Shown: positions 54,275-63,002 of the stretch, piece by piece | Layout: every line of letters starts with the position of its first letter | How positions within the stretch are numbered: position 1 is the stretch's first letter | Source: Variovorax paradoxus | GTDB taxonomy: Bacteria; Pseudomonadota; Gammaproteobacteria; Burkholderiales; Burkholderiaceae_C | DNA length: 64,000 bases | Direction: 5' to 3' | Assembly (NCBI RefSeq): GCF_018614875.1 | Contig: NZ_JAGGNW010000031.1 | Span: 82,099-146,098, forward strand | Translations under genes and position numbers: made by a program | The notes under the pieces: generated by a model | What the model was told of the DNA's origin: nothing | The model's database searches: none | Seen by the model: only the letters and a program-made list of their open reading frames with translations

Positions 54275-54682
54275 TCACTCTTGGCCGAAGTAGCGGCCCG
54301 TCGTGGAGAAGAGAAATTCGATGCCGATGAGGCCGCTGTCCGGGAAGTCCGGCGGCGCGAAGCGCGCGAGCTTGAGCGCGCCCCATGTCCGGCCGCCGGC
54401 GGCGCCGGGCGCCCAGTTATGAAGCCGCTCGATGACCGTCGCGATGGCCGTGTCGAGCAGCGCCGCAGCAGCCGGACCACGCTTGACCGACAGCAGCACG
54501 CTCCAGCCGGGCGCGAGGCCGACAGCCCCCTCCTTCACGTCGGCCAGCGCGCCGGCGGCGAACATGACCGAAACGAGCGCCGCCGCATCGCGGTTGCCCT
54601 TGCCGGTGGAGAAGCCCATAACCTCCCACGCCGGCAGGACTTCGCGCAACCGTTCAACGATGTTGGGTTCAAGCAGGAACAT
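54275..54682 (-). CDS. Phage tail terminator/joining protein (Gp37-like), probable
   Basis: A 135-residue protein (FLLEPNIVERLREVLPAWEV, GWSVLLSVKRGPAAAALLDT). The length, the position between the head-tail joiner and the tail tube, and a C-terminal LIGIEFLFSTTGRYF suit a tail terminator or completion protein. The assignment is by context. Confidence 0.6.
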   Translation of the reverse strand: MFLLEPNIVERLREVLPAWEVMGFSTGKGNRDAAALVSVMFAAGALADVKEGAVGLAPGWSVLLSVKRGPAAAALLDTAIATVIERLHNWAPGAAGGRTWGALKLARFAPPDFPDSGLIGIEFLFSTTGRYFGQE

Positions 54683-54684
54683 GG

Positions 54685-54969
54685 TCAGGCGCTCCGCAGC
54701 ACGAGGTTGGTCACGCCGGTCCCGTCCGCCTCCGCGCGCACCACTTCGAAGGACTTCCCGTCAACGGTGATCGCGTCGTCGCGCTGCAGGCCGGTGAGCG
54801 CTTCGGTCGCGCCTTGGCACGCCGGAGCATCCGCATCGACCTGCACGCCGAAGGGCGCGGCATAGGGCCGGTCGAAGATGACGCGCGCGGTCTTCTGCAC
54901 GCCTTCGACGGTGAACGAGGCGCTCACCGCGAAGTCGCTGAAGAAAACGGACAGGTCTTCGGCGAACAT
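54685..54969 (-). CDS. Phage head-tail joining protein (FII-like)
   Basis: A 94-residue protein starting MFAEDLSVFFSDFAVSASFT, with RDDAITVDGKSFEVVRAEAD in the C-terminal half, similar in size and layout to lambda FII-type joiners. It lies three bases from the capsid stop. Confidence 0.65.
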   Translation of the reverse strand: MFAEDLSVFFSDFAVSASFTVEGVQKTARVIFDRPYAAPFGVQVDADAPACQGATEALTGLQRDDAITVDGKSFEVVRAEADGTGVTNLVLRSA

Positions 54970-54972
54970 GGC

Positions 54973-56868
54973 TTACGCGGTCTCCGCGTCTTCCATCGTG
55001 GAGAAGCTCTCGATGTTGCGCACGCCGACATCCACGTCTTGCAGCGCCGTGACGCGCACCGTGCCCGTGGTGCTGTGCGTGTAGGGATCGACCATCAGGT
55101 CGAGGCCGCCCCACATGCCGATCACGAGGTCCGCGAAGTTGCCGAAGATGAGCGCCGACAGGTTCGCGCCGGTCCCCTTCGCTATGTTGCTCGGCACGGC
55201 ATTGGTGACCGCGGCGCGGTAGCCGTTGAGCGGCTCGCTGCCCTTCTGCCACACGCGCTCGCCGGTGCCGGGACCATCGACGAAGGTCTTCTTCAGCTTG
55301 CCGCGCACCTTGGCGTTCGTGAGGTAGGCCAGCGTGCCCACATCGGCATTCGCGACCGACACGGCCGTCTCCAAATCCACGACGTGATCCCAGGTCGGCG
55401 CGCCACCGTTGGCGCCGCCGATGACGCCGGCGGCGATCTTCGCAAGGATGCCGCTCGGCTCGTTCGCGACGCTGCCGCCCGCGATGGCCGCACGCTGGAT
55501 CGCCAGGCCAAGCACCATCGCCAGGTCGGAGGACACGAAGCTCTCCACGTCGATGCTCGACTGCAGCAACAGCTTGCGGCTGATGTCGGTGAAGGCGCCG
55601 ACCGTCTTCGGCGACATCGCCACCTGCCCGATGGCCGCGCCGCTCTCGTCCGGCGGTTGGCCCTCGGCCACCCAATAGGCGCTGCCCGAACCGGTCTGCT
55701 TCGGGATCGCGATGTTGCCCACCAGACCCGACAGGAAGCGCACGCCCAGCGTGTTGAGCACCATTGCGTCGCGCAGAATGGTGATGAAGTCGCCCGACAT
55801 CAGATCGGTGGCCACGAGGTTGCCGCCGGCGGCCGGCGCGCCGACGTTCATGTCGCGCTTCTGCACGTCGAACGGAATCAGGATGCCGCGCGAAGTCTTG
55901 CCGAGCTTGGTCGCAGTGGCGTTGGAGCATTCGAACTCGAAGGCCGCGGCATTGCGGGCGGCGACATCGCCTGGGTTCGCCAGCGCGTTGAGGGCACGCA
56001 CCATGCTGAAACGGCGCGTCTCCTTCGTGGTCAGGCCGATGTCGGCGGTGGGAACAGGCTTGGATGCGAGCGCGCGAATCGCCTCGGCCTGGAACTGCTC
56101 GACCGTGTGGCCGGCTTGGATGGAGCGCATCGCCAGCTCGGCACCGCCAGGCATGGCGGCGGCGATCTTGCTGATTTCCGCGGCGTGGTTGCGCTGGGCA
56201 GGGGTTTCGATGGCGGGGGCCGGCGTGCCGGCAGGCTTGGTTTCGGGCGTCGTCATGGCGCGGTTCTCCGTAGAAGATGGGGAAATGGAAGGAAGGGAAG
56301 GAATGGCCGGCAGCTCGGCGGGGAGACTGCGGCCGACACCGACAGTCGCGTCCGCTGGCACGCTGACCAGAGACAACTCGAAGGGCTCCCAGTCGGTCAC
56401 GCGGTAGGTGTCAGACCCGTCCCTCGTGCCTTCCAGAATGGCTTCGTGGATGATGTAGCCCACCGAAACGTTGACGCGGATGCCGTCGATCACGTCGCGG
56501 AAGACTTCCTCTGCGCGCACACTTCGACCGAAGCGCACCACGGCACGGGCTACCTTGTCCGAACCGATTTCCACAGACTCAACGACCGCGACAACATCTC
56601 GTGTGTCGTGGTCACAAAGGAGGTTCGCGCCGGCGGTGAGGCGGCCGGTGCGCATTGACTTGCGACTGAGGTCCAACACCTCGATGAACCAGCCACGATT
56701 GACGGGCGTTTCGCTCGCGAAGGCGAGCTTCACGGTGCGCGCTTCTTCGTCGATGGAGGCACGCTCCACCACGAAAGCGCGTTTGAGTTGACCGGTGGGC
56801 AGATGCTCGCGAAGAGCTTGAGGAAGACTTGAAGTCATGCCGCTATTGCAACTTCGCGGCACTGACAT
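54973..56868 (-). CDS. Fused prohead protease and major capsid protein
   Basis: A 631-residue protein. Residues 27-190 form an HK97-type (S78) prohead protease with candidate catalytic His87 (LLCDHDTRD) and Ser135 (NVSVGY), then ELSLVSVPADATVG. After a Pro-rich linker and a scaffold-like helical part (residues 200-290), an HK97-fold capsid follows (GRGILIPFDVQKRD-like region, SGDFITILRDAMVLNTLGV, and PSGILAKIAAGVIGGANGG). Fused protease-capsid genes occur in several lambda-like phages. A later in-frame ATG at 56838 is possible. Confidence 0.85.
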   Translation of the reverse strand: MSVPRSCNSGMTSSLPQALREHLPTGQLKRAFVVERASIDEEARTVKLAFASETPVNRGWFIEVLDLSRKSMRTGRLTAGANLLCDHDTRDVVAVVESVEIGSDKVARAVVRFGRSVRAEEVFRDVIDGIRVNVSVGYIIHEAILEGTRDGSDTYRVTDWEPFELSLVSVPADATVGVGRSLPAELPAIPSLPSISPSSTENRAMTTPETKPAGTPAPAIETPAQRNHAAEISKIAAAMPGGAELAMRSIQAGHTVEQFQAEAIRALASKPVPTADIGLTTKETRRFSMVRALNALANPGDVAARNAAAFEFECSNATATKLGKTSRGILIPFDVQKRDMNVGAPAAGGNLVATDLMSGDFITILRDAMVLNTLGVRFLSGLVGNIAIPKQTGSGSAYWVAEGQPPDESGAAIGQVAMSPKTVGAFTDISRKLLLQSSIDVESFVSSDLAMVLGLAIQRAAIAGGSVANEPSGILAKIAAGVIGGANGGAPTWDHVVDLETAVSVANADVGTLAYLTNAKVRGKLKKTFVDGPGTGERVWQKGSEPLNGYRAAVTNAVPSNIAKGTGANLSALIFGNFADLVIGMWGGLDLMVDPYTHSTTGTVRVTALQDVDVGVRNIESFSTMEDAETA

Positions 56869-56888
56869 TCATAAGGCGCGCGATGTCA

Positions 56889-58433
56889 CTAGGCCGCGAG
56901 TTCTTCCTCTTCTTCGTCTTCTTCGCTGGCCTCTGCGGGGCGGCCTTTCGCCGGCTTCGGCGCCGGGGCCGAGACCTTCGTCGCATAGGCGGGCAGCACG
57001 ATGCCGAGCTGCTTCGCCAGGTCTTGCGCTTCCTTGATCTTTACCATCGTGTCGTAGAAGTCGCGGCCCATCTGCGCGCTCAAGTCCTGCGGCGCCACCA
57101 AGCCGGCACCCACACCGGCAATGCGCGCGTTCATGTCCTTGAGCGGGTCCACCCACTCCCAGCGACGACCGAGCCAGTCGTGCGCGGCGAACTTCGCGAC
57201 CTTCGCCGCCGGCAGCGGACTGCCGTTCGGCATCGTGATCGCATTCGACAGCAGCGACATCACCATCCATTCGGCACGCACGCGCTTGAGCAGGATGTCG
57301 ATGAACCACTGTTGATCCGAGGCCCATCGGTCGCGCTCGTCGAGCGTGCCGCTTCGGATGCTGGAGAAGTTGACGCCTTCGAGGTCGTTCGCGAGCGCGT
57401 GGTACGACACCCGCCAACCACTTGCCACGCGCTGCAACGCGGTCTTCACGAACGGGCCGAAGACCTCGTTCGGGTATTTGCTCTCGTGCGGTTTGAAGTC
57501 GTAGCCAGGCGGCAGCGTGTCGTAGACGCCCGGCTGACTCGTGGTGATCGCATTGCCCTCGCCATCCTGCTCACCGATGGGCAAGGTGCCCGGCGCCGCG
57601 TCCTGGTTCTGCGTGAAGAAGCCGAAGTGGTTCGCGCCGTGCTCGGCCGCCAGGACCGCGGCCAGCATGAAGCCGCCCAGGTGGTGCAGGCTCAACATGC
57701 CCGGGGCCATCCACGGGATGCCGCGCACCTGCTCGGCGCGTTCGACCTTGAACCCATGAATGATGTCCTCGGCCGCCAGGCGCACGCGCTGCCGCGAGGT
57801 GCGCGGCCCGTCGTTCGGATGGGCCTCGAAGATGTGGACCGCGACCGTTCGGCGATACGCATCGACTTCCACGCCCATGATGACGATGTTCCCCGTCGAG
57901 GGCTCCACGCCGTTGAACGTGGTATCGATCCGGTCCACGTCGATGAGCTGCAGCGCGAAGTTGAATTCGTTGCGCGCGTCGGCACCTCGCACCAGCCGCA
58001 CCAGAAACTCGCCATCGCTCGGCAGTCCGCCGACCAACGTCTCGCACATGTCACGCAGCGACTGCCGGCCGGTGACATCGCACACGGACTGCCAGCGCAC
58101 GAACGCCGCTTCGATGGCATCGTTCGCGAGTTTGTCGGCCTTGCCGGGCGCGTTCTCGACGCGCGATTGCATGACAAAGCCGGCCGGCCCCACCATGTTG
58201 GTTTCGACCATGCCGCAGAACTTGCGCGCATAGTCGTTGTTGTTGCGCAGCTCGCGCCCGCGCGCGCGAAGCCGGTCGAGGTCGCCGCGCAGCTCTTCGT
58301 TGATGCTCGAATAGGTCGCGATCCAGTCGGCCGAGAGGCGGTCGATGCGCGCGGCCTGGAAGCGGCGAACCTGTTTCTTCTTCGCTACGGGCTTGCCACG
58401 GAAGAGGCTGCGGAGGAATGCGGGCGCCTTCAT
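56889..58433 (-). CDS. Phage portal protein (lambda gpB family)
   Basis: A 514-residue protein with the lambda portal signatures: RGRELRNNNDYARKFCGMVE, NEFNFALQLIDVDRIDTTF, LSLHHLGGFMLAAVLAAEHG, and SIRSGTLDERDRWASDQQWF. It forms the dodecameric DNA gate of the head. The start overlaps the connector stop (ATGA), and the end is 20 bp before the protease-capsid gene. Confidence 0.93.
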   Translation of the reverse strand: MKAPAFLRSLFRGKPVAKKKQVRRFQAARIDRLSADWIATYSSINEELRGDLDRLRARGRELRNNNDYARKFCGMVETNMVGPAGFVMQSRVENAPGKADKLANDAIEAAFVRWQSVCDVTGRQSLRDMCETLVGGLPSDGEFLVRLVRGADARNEFNFALQLIDVDRIDTTFNGVEPSTGNIVIMGVEVDAYRRTVAVHIFEAHPNDGPRTSRQRVRLAAEDIIHGFKVERAEQVRGIPWMAPGMLSLHHLGGFMLAAVLAAEHGANHFGFFTQNQDAAPGTLPIGEQDGEGNAITTSQPGVYDTLPPGYDFKPHESKYPNEVFGPFVKTALQRVASGWRVSYHALANDLEGVNFSSIRSGTLDERDRWASDQQWFIDILLKRVRAEWMVMSLLSNAITMPNGSPLPAAKVAKFAAHDWLGRRWEWVDPLKDMNARIAGVGAGLVAPQDLSAQMGRDFYDTMVKIKEAQDLAKQLGIVLPAYATKVSAPAPKPAKGRPAEASEEDEEEEELAA

Positions 58434-58975
58434 GCGCCGAACCTCACAATGATGCGGCCTGAGATGCCCCGCGGCCCGCTCTTGCCCTCTTCCGCTGCGA
58501 CTTCGCGCTGGTACTTCGAGCGCATCGCGTGCAGCTCGTTGAGCGGGATGTACTTCAGGCGCCGGCCGTTGATTTCGTATTCGGCCGTCGCGCTGCTGGC
58601 CCTTCCTTCGAGCACCGCCTCGATGGCGTCGAGCGCGCGTCGCGCGTGCGAGCGGACATCGCCCACTGCACCGAAAGATGGCGCGACGGTCAGGCGCCCT
58701 GTGCCGACCGTGTAGACCTCATCCGCATTGGTGACTCGCGCTCGCCAGTCGTAGGAGCCGGGCGCATAGCTCTCGGTGGTCTGCGCGGAGATGATGACGC
58801 GATGCGCGTCGCCGCCAGCTACTGCCGCAATCTGGTAGCGGTGCTGGGTGTTGAGCAGTTCGTAGCTCAGCGCCCAGCCGGCTGAGGCTGGATAGTCCGG
58901 AAGCGACCGTGTCCATTTGACGGTGTCGCCAGGAATGATGGAGATAGGTTCGGTAACGGAAGTGTCGATAGCCAC
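58430..58975 (-). CDS. gpW-like head-tail connector with N-terminal extension
   Basis: A 181-residue protein. The C-terminal half (ALDAIEAVLEGRASSATAEY, RRLKYIPLNELHAMRSKYQR) resembles lambda gpW. The N-terminal half is a beta-rich domain (SIIPGDTVKWTRSLPDYPAS, YAPGSYDWRARVTNADEVYT). In lambda-like gene order W comes right after the terminase; here a two-gene cargo and a Mor-like gene lie between them. Confidence 0.65.
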   Translation of the reverse strand: MAIDTSVTEPISIIPGDTVKWTRSLPDYPASAGWALSYELLNTQHRYQIAAVAGGDAHRVIISAQTTESYAPGSYDWRARVTNADEVYTVGTGRLTVAPSFGAVGDVRSHARRALDAIEAVLEGRASSATAEYEINGRRLKYIPLNELHAMRSKYQREVAAEEGKSGPRGISGRIIVRFGA

Positions 58976-59073
58976 GGTCGGACCTTTGGTCGGTGTTCAC
59001 CGGACTATCGAAGAGGGAAGCTGACATCAACAAGGCGTGGCGTGTCACTTGGCGTGAAAGCAGCAGCGCCTAT

Positions 59074-59721
59074 CTACGCGGCTCTATAGGTTTGCGTATA
59101 CACGTGATTCTCCAACAAATCTCCGAACGAGCGCATCAGCCCAATTACCTCCACCGTAATATCGTCAAGCTCGCCAATGGCTACCAAGGTTTCCTCACCA
59201 TGGGCGATCGCATTTCGACGCTTCAACAAAATCACATCGATAAAGGTGGCTTTATTTGAAAATGAATCAGCCGGCAATCCGCACACAATGCATACATCCG
59301 CAAAAACTTCAAAATTTAAATTTGACTTTGTATTAATAAGATCGTCGTTCACTCGCCTAAATTGTTGACCAGACGAACTCAGTACTTCATCTACAAGTGC
59401 ACACCTTTCGGTGATGCTCGTTTTTGACACCGAAAGTGCAGCCAGCCGCGGCAAAAAGTAATTCCGCAAAAATTGCTTGTCAAGTTGGGTGAATTGAAAT
59501 TTCCGCAGAGCTACGTGCTCCATATATTTTCTTGCCGCAAACTTCACATATCCTTCCCAATGGGCATAGCAAACAGCGACCAGCGCACGCAATAAAACTC
59601 TCTGAAGGCTTGCATCTGCTCCTTTGATTGCTCCTTTGAGGTCTGAAATCTCCTTAATACGCCAGTTGCGATCCTGGGTGATTAGCGTAGAAAAATCATC
59701 CTCTGAGTAAGGTTTACTCAT
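59074..59721 (-). CDS. HEPN-domain protein (MAE_28990-like), candidate RNase effector
   Basis: A 215-residue helical protein. The HEPN signature R-x4-H is Arg169 to His174 in RRNAIAHGE, with the preceding Asn as often seen. An upstream motif RALVAVCYAHWEGYVKFAAR (45-64) is typical of the MAE_28990/MAE_18760 HEPN families. HEPN dimers are usually metal-independent RNases in toxin and defence systems. The start overlaps the stop of the DUF262 gene by four bases. The gene is visibly richer in AT than the phage genes around it, which supports horizontal acquisition as a cargo gene. Confidence 0.8.
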   Translation of the reverse strand: MSKPYSEDDFSTLITQDRNWRIKEISDLKGAIKGADASLQRVLLRALVAVCYAHWEGYVKFAARKYMEHVALRKFQFTQLDKQFLRNYFLPRLAALSVSKTSITERCALVDEVLSSSGQQFRRVNDDLINTKSNLNFEVFADVCIVCGLPADSFSNKATFIDVILLKRRNAIAHGEETLVAIGELDDITVEVIGLMRSFGDLLENHVYTQTYRAA

Positions 59722-60833
59722 GGTCTAAACCATGCCTCACCAGAAGGAACAGTTCTCTGAATTCGTGTCGTGCCGCGTAGACCGGGTGACGTGAAACCAG
59801 CGCTCTGCGGCTGCGACCAGAACGTCTGGAGCCTTGAGCGAACGAAATCGATCGCCGCTTGCCCGCCCAGCGCGAGAATAGCGTCGAGATTCTTCGCAAC
59901 TCCCGTCGCAATACCTTCAAGACCAACAAGGCCAGTTTTCCCGACATGCGCGCCATTTTGGAAGCGCCTCAGTGCGTCTTCTCCTGCAGCGTTAAAAAGC
60001 AACTGAAAAGTGCGATCTATAAGATCCTTCGCGCCCCCTCCGTCGCCCGTTTGGGCTAGCTGAATGATGCCTTCATCTATGAACTCTTCAACATCGAGAA
60101 CGCCGTCATAAGGCACCTTTGTATGGACTAGGAAACGCACAGCCAATTCAAGATGCCGCTGTTTCTCAGTTTGCTCGGCCGTGACTCCGGTTACCGCGCG
60201 GAACGTGGCTTGTTCTGCTGCTTCTTTAACTGCGTGAAAGAAGTTTCGATCAATCATCAGCATCACACAGTTCCGCAGCTCTTGTGCATTTGCGAGCGTG
60301 CCCCCCGCATTTAGTCTTTGAAATAAATCATACTTCGTTTGGTCGTCGCTTGGGCGCTTGAGAATTTCGACACTGATCCGCCCGCGTCTGATAGCCAACT
60401 GTTGTGACTTATCAATCGGCAGCTGCTCTTCTTCTGGAACATCAAGAATATTCTCAGACCTCTCCCACACGGCATTGTGCAAGGACGGCAAGTATTTGGT
60501 CGCCTCAAGAATTGACGGCGGGGTTAATTGCCCTTCTGGATTTCGCAATCGCCCCATGAACTCAAGAATTGTAGATATTCTCTGCAGTCCGTCAATGAGC
60601 TCCCAGCTGCCGTTATCTTTCTCGAAAACAAAAATGGATGGAATTGGAATCCCAAGCAAAAGAGATTCAATCAGCTTGGTGCGCTGCCCGACATTCCATC
60701 TAAAAAGTCTCTGAAATTCCGGATCGATAATAATCTCACGACTGTCATACATATTCACAATCTCGCCGATTGACATTTGGTACGCATCGGTTCGCACGAG
60801 TCGTTGAGCAGAATTAATTTCATCAGTGAGCAT
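59718..60833 (-). CDS. DUF262 family protein (GmrS-like domain), defence module
   Basis: A 371-residue protein. IIIDPEFQRLFRW (35-46) and ELIDGLQRIST (78-88, matching the DGQQR motif) define DUF262, a ParB-like fold that in GmrSD, BrxU and SspE binds or hydrolyses nucleotide and controls a nuclease. The C-terminal DUF1524 HNH nuclease of those proteins is not visible here; the adjacent HEPN protein may take its place. A GGAAG ribosome site precedes ATG 60833. AT-rich like its partner. Together they form a probable anti-phage or abortive infection cassette. Confidence 0.82.
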   Translation of the reverse strand: MLTDEINSAQRLVRTDAYQMSIGEIVNMYDSREIIIDPEFQRLFRWNVGQRTKLIESLLLGIPIPSIFVFEKDNGSWELIDGLQRISTILEFMGRLRNPEGQLTPPSILEATKYLPSLHNAVWERSENILDVPEEEQLPIDKSQQLAIRRGRISVEILKRPSDDQTKYDLFQRLNAGGTLANAQELRNCVMLMIDRNFFHAVKEAAEQATFRAVTGVTAEQTEKQRHLELAVRFLVHTKVPYDGVLDVEEFIDEGIIQLAQTGDGGGAKDLIDRTFQLLFNAAGEDALRRFQNGAHVGKTGLVGLEGIATGVAKNLDAILALGGQAAIDFVRSRLQTFWSQPQSAGFTSPGLRGTTRIQRTVPSGEAWFRP

Positions 60834-60872
60834 TTTGGTCTTCCAGGAAAATTTATTCAGCTGAGTTTATAA

Positions 60873-60887
60873 AATACGGCCAGTATT
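60873..60887. promoter_or_regulatory. Inverted repeat upstream of the DUF262-HEPN pair, candidate operator
   Basis: AATAC, five bases, GTATT, perfect 5-bp arms, next to a TATAAA-like stretch reading toward the DUF262 gene, in the 128-bp gap between that gene and the Mor-like gene. It could be the module's own promoter/operator. Confidence 0.3.
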
Positions 60888-60961
60888 AAGTTTCTTAGAT
60901 GGCCTTGGATCTCGAGAGCGAGTGTCTAGTACCCTGCAGAACAACTGTACAACCGTATCGC

Positions 60962-61258
60962 TCAGCGACTCTTAATGATGCGCAGAACCTGCCGCTCGGA
61001 AAGCTCATAACGCCTGGAAAGCAGCTTCACCCGCTCACCCGCCAGATAGTCCCGAAAGATGCGGCTGTTCCGGCTGCTATGACCTTCTCCGCGGCGCTTC
61101 GCAATGAACACGCGGTCACCACCCCAGTCGGCGCGAACACCCGCCTCTACGATCTTCACAAGCTCCGGAGTCAGCTCGCCCTTGGCTTCTGCGAGCGCTT
61201 CCTGCATCCGGCCTAGGATGTCGAGAACAATGTCATTTCGGTTGTTGTTGGTCACCAT
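60962..61258 (-). CDS. Mor-family transcriptional activator-like protein
   Basis: A 98-residue protein with DILGRMQEALAEAKGELTPE and a C-terminal helix-turn-helix (LAGERVKLLSRRYELSERQV, then LRIIKS) like the Mu Mor/C family. Mor activates middle or late transcription in Mu-like phages. Here it sits between the terminase and the cargo genes and overlaps the terminase end by seven bases. Perhaps it drives the late operon. Confidence 0.7.
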   Translation of the reverse strand: MVTNNNRNDIVLDILGRMQEALAEAKGELTPELVKIVEAGVRADWGGDRVFIAKRRGEGHSSRNSRIFRDYLAGERVKLLSRRYELSERQVLRIIKSR

Positions 61259-62367
61259 GATCTAGAGGAGTGGGATTGACGGGACGGACGTTGAATGGTT
61301 CGGCGTGGTGGCGCCGTCTTTGGAGGCGTGGCCAGGGGCGGTGGCAGGGCCACCATCGGCGGCGGCTCCGGCGGGCTTGCCGACGCGGCGACCGGCACTT
61401 CGCTTGTCTGCGCGCGTGGTTCGACCGTTTGCGTTTCGCGTGGAACAACATCGGCCGGTGAAACCTCTTCCGGCTGTTCCACGCGAAACAGATCGCCGTT
61501 CGGCGGCTGCACGATGGATTCCAGCCGCTCCCACATCTTTCCGGTGTAGAGGTGCAGCCCGAGCATGTGCGTACAGAAGATTGCGTAGACAGAGCAGTCC
61601 AAAGCCTCATTGCGCACGCCCGGCGACTTCATCCACTTGTAGGCTTCGCCGCCGGCCACGCGCTGCGGCACGCGCGCCTCAGAGGTCAACTGCGTGTAGA
61701 ACTCGCGCGGCAGATCCGCGCAGAAGTGAACGAAGCCGGCGCCCGTCTTTTCGACGCACAGGCGCCCGTAAAGCAAGTCCTTGGCGGTGTCAGTGCCGAC
61801 GTACCAGAGGCGCACGCCGCGCTTGATGATCTTGCCGCCCCAGTTCACGTCCTGCACGGTGGCCTTGCTCTTGACCATCTTCGACGGCTGCGGATCGCCG
61901 CGCACCGCGAAGACCCGTTCGCGCTCACGCTGACGGCAGTAGTTGTAGGCTTGGTGCGTGAAGTGGCCGCCGGTGTCCACGGCCATGGCCTCAATCTTCA
62001 TCGCCTGCCCGCTCGCGTGCTGGAAGATCGTCTTGCGGTAGGCATCGAGATGCGCCCAGTCGCGCTCGTCGGCCGGGTTCGCGTAGATCACGCTGTAATC
62101 GACGCACCACATTTCTTCGCCGCGGCCGATGGCCCAAGTGACCACCTCGAAGCGGTTGTCCTGCACGTCCACGCCGGTGACCAGCACAAGGCCGCCGTAT
62201 GGCACCGTGAAGCGGCGGTATGTCTCGGCGCGACGCGAGAGCGCGTGCTCGTCGGCGCGCTCGACCACAGCCTCCCAATACTGCGCGAGGGTTTCGTTCA
62301 CGAAGCCTTCGAGCGGCGCCGTGTCCCCGGCCTTCGCCTTGATCGTGGCTTCGAGGAATTCCCGCAC
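61252..62367 (-). pseudogene. Phage terminase large subunit (GpA type), N-terminal ATPase half missing
   Basis: The frame from GTG 62367 encodes 371 residues that match only the C-terminal part of a GpA-type terminase: LVLVTGVDVQDNRFEVVTWA (nuclease strand with Asp), AVDTGGHFTHQAYNYC and WMKSPGVRNEALDCSVYAIF. Intact members are about 600-700 residues with Walker A and B motifs in the N-terminal half. Here the homologous text stops at 62370 and runs straight into tandem repeats. Packaging ATPase activity should be absent. A Pro-rich C-terminal tail is unusual but may be natural. Confidence 0.82.
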
Positions 62368-62380
62368 GATGTCATAGCTG

Positions 62381-62443
62381 TGACACCCCTCTCGTCTCTG
62401 GTGACACCCCTCTCGTCCGTGGTGACACCCCTCTCGGGTTCTG
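62381..62443. repeat. Three 21-bp tandem repeats (iteron-like)
   Basis: Units begin at 62381, 62402 and 62423, each starting TGACACCCCTCTCG and spaced exactly 21 bp (two helical turns). The conserved 14 bases are identical in all three; the remaining seven vary. Such spacing is typical of Rep-protein iterons. They directly abut the truncated terminase. Confidence 0.75.
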
Positions 62444-62445
62444 AG

Positions 62446-62519
62446 ACGGGTGTCAGATTGACACCCGTGTGGATAACTTCAGGTGGGAACGAACCATCGA
62501 GGGGTGTCAAATTGACACC
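62446..62519. other. Two palindromes and a perfect DnaA box next to the iterons
   Basis: Palindrome 1 (62446-62468): ACGGGTGTCA, GAT, TGACACCCGT, with perfect 10-bp arms. A DnaA box TGTGGATAA at 62468-62476 is the exact complement of TTATCCACA. Palindrome 2 (62503-62519): GGTGTCA, AAT, TGACACC. The arms share TGACACC with the iterons. Inverted copies of an iteron next to direct copies and a DnaA box are the layout of iteron-plasmid origins and their rep operators. Confidence 0.65.
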
Positions 62520-62551
62520 TGAATCCCTCGGACACAGGCGCCGCTCCGTTC

Positions 62552-62647
62552 GTGCAATTCCGGGCGGCCAACGCGGCCGACGCCCTCGACATCGCCCGCC
62601 GCGTCACCGGTTGCCCGGTGATCGAAGCGACACGCATCGAGGGCTGA
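62552..62647 (+). CDS. Short, probably truncated phage ORF
   Basis: A 31-residue frame from GTG 62552 (QFRAANAADALDIARRVTGC, then PVIEATRIEG) with natural-looking coding text that fades upstream into the repeat region. It may be the surviving end of a small phage protein whose start was lost when the repeat region was joined. The next gene starts five bases after its stop. Confidence 0.4.
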   Translation: MQFRAANAADALDIARRVTGCPVIEATRIEG

Positions 62648-62651
62648 AGAC

Positions 62652-63002
62652 GTGGCCCGCGCACAAATCAACCACGCCACCGACAGCCGCGCCGCATCGC
62701 GCCATGCGACCAGCAGCTCGGCGCGCGTGGACATCTGGATTCGCACCATTGGCCGCCGCCGCCAGGCGTTCTACCGCTGCAGCGCCGCAGGTGTTGCGAA
62801 CTGGCAAGCCATGGGCGTGCCGCTCGCCAACAAGGCGCTGAAGCTCGGCAGCATCAGCTTGCCCGGCATTTCCGACGCGACCGTCGCGGCTTACAAAGAA
62901 GAACTGCCGGCTCACCCGATGGCTGTCGAATTCGCCGAGCGCGCACGCGCGCTCAATGGCGACATTGAAGCTCTGAATCTCTCCGCGCGAGGTGCCGCGT
63001 GA
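62652..63002 (+). CDS. Hypothetical phage protein
   Basis: A 116-residue basic protein from GTG 62652 (MARAQINHATDSRAASRHAT) with a possible nucleic-acid contact region (VDIWIRTIGRRRQAFYRCSA). No family is recognised. It overlaps the next gene by four bases. Confidence 0.55.
   Translation: MARAQINHATDSRAASRHATSSSARVDIWIRTIGRRRQAFYRCSAAGVANWQAMGVPLANKALKLGSISLPGISDATVAAYKEELPAHPMAVEFAERARALNGDIEALNLSARGAA

Noticed and set aside
62298..62510. Short minus-strand frame across the tandem repeats
   Set aside because: Its product is merely a translation of the 21-bp repeats (21 bp is a multiple of three, so any frame stays open); there is no independent sign of coding.
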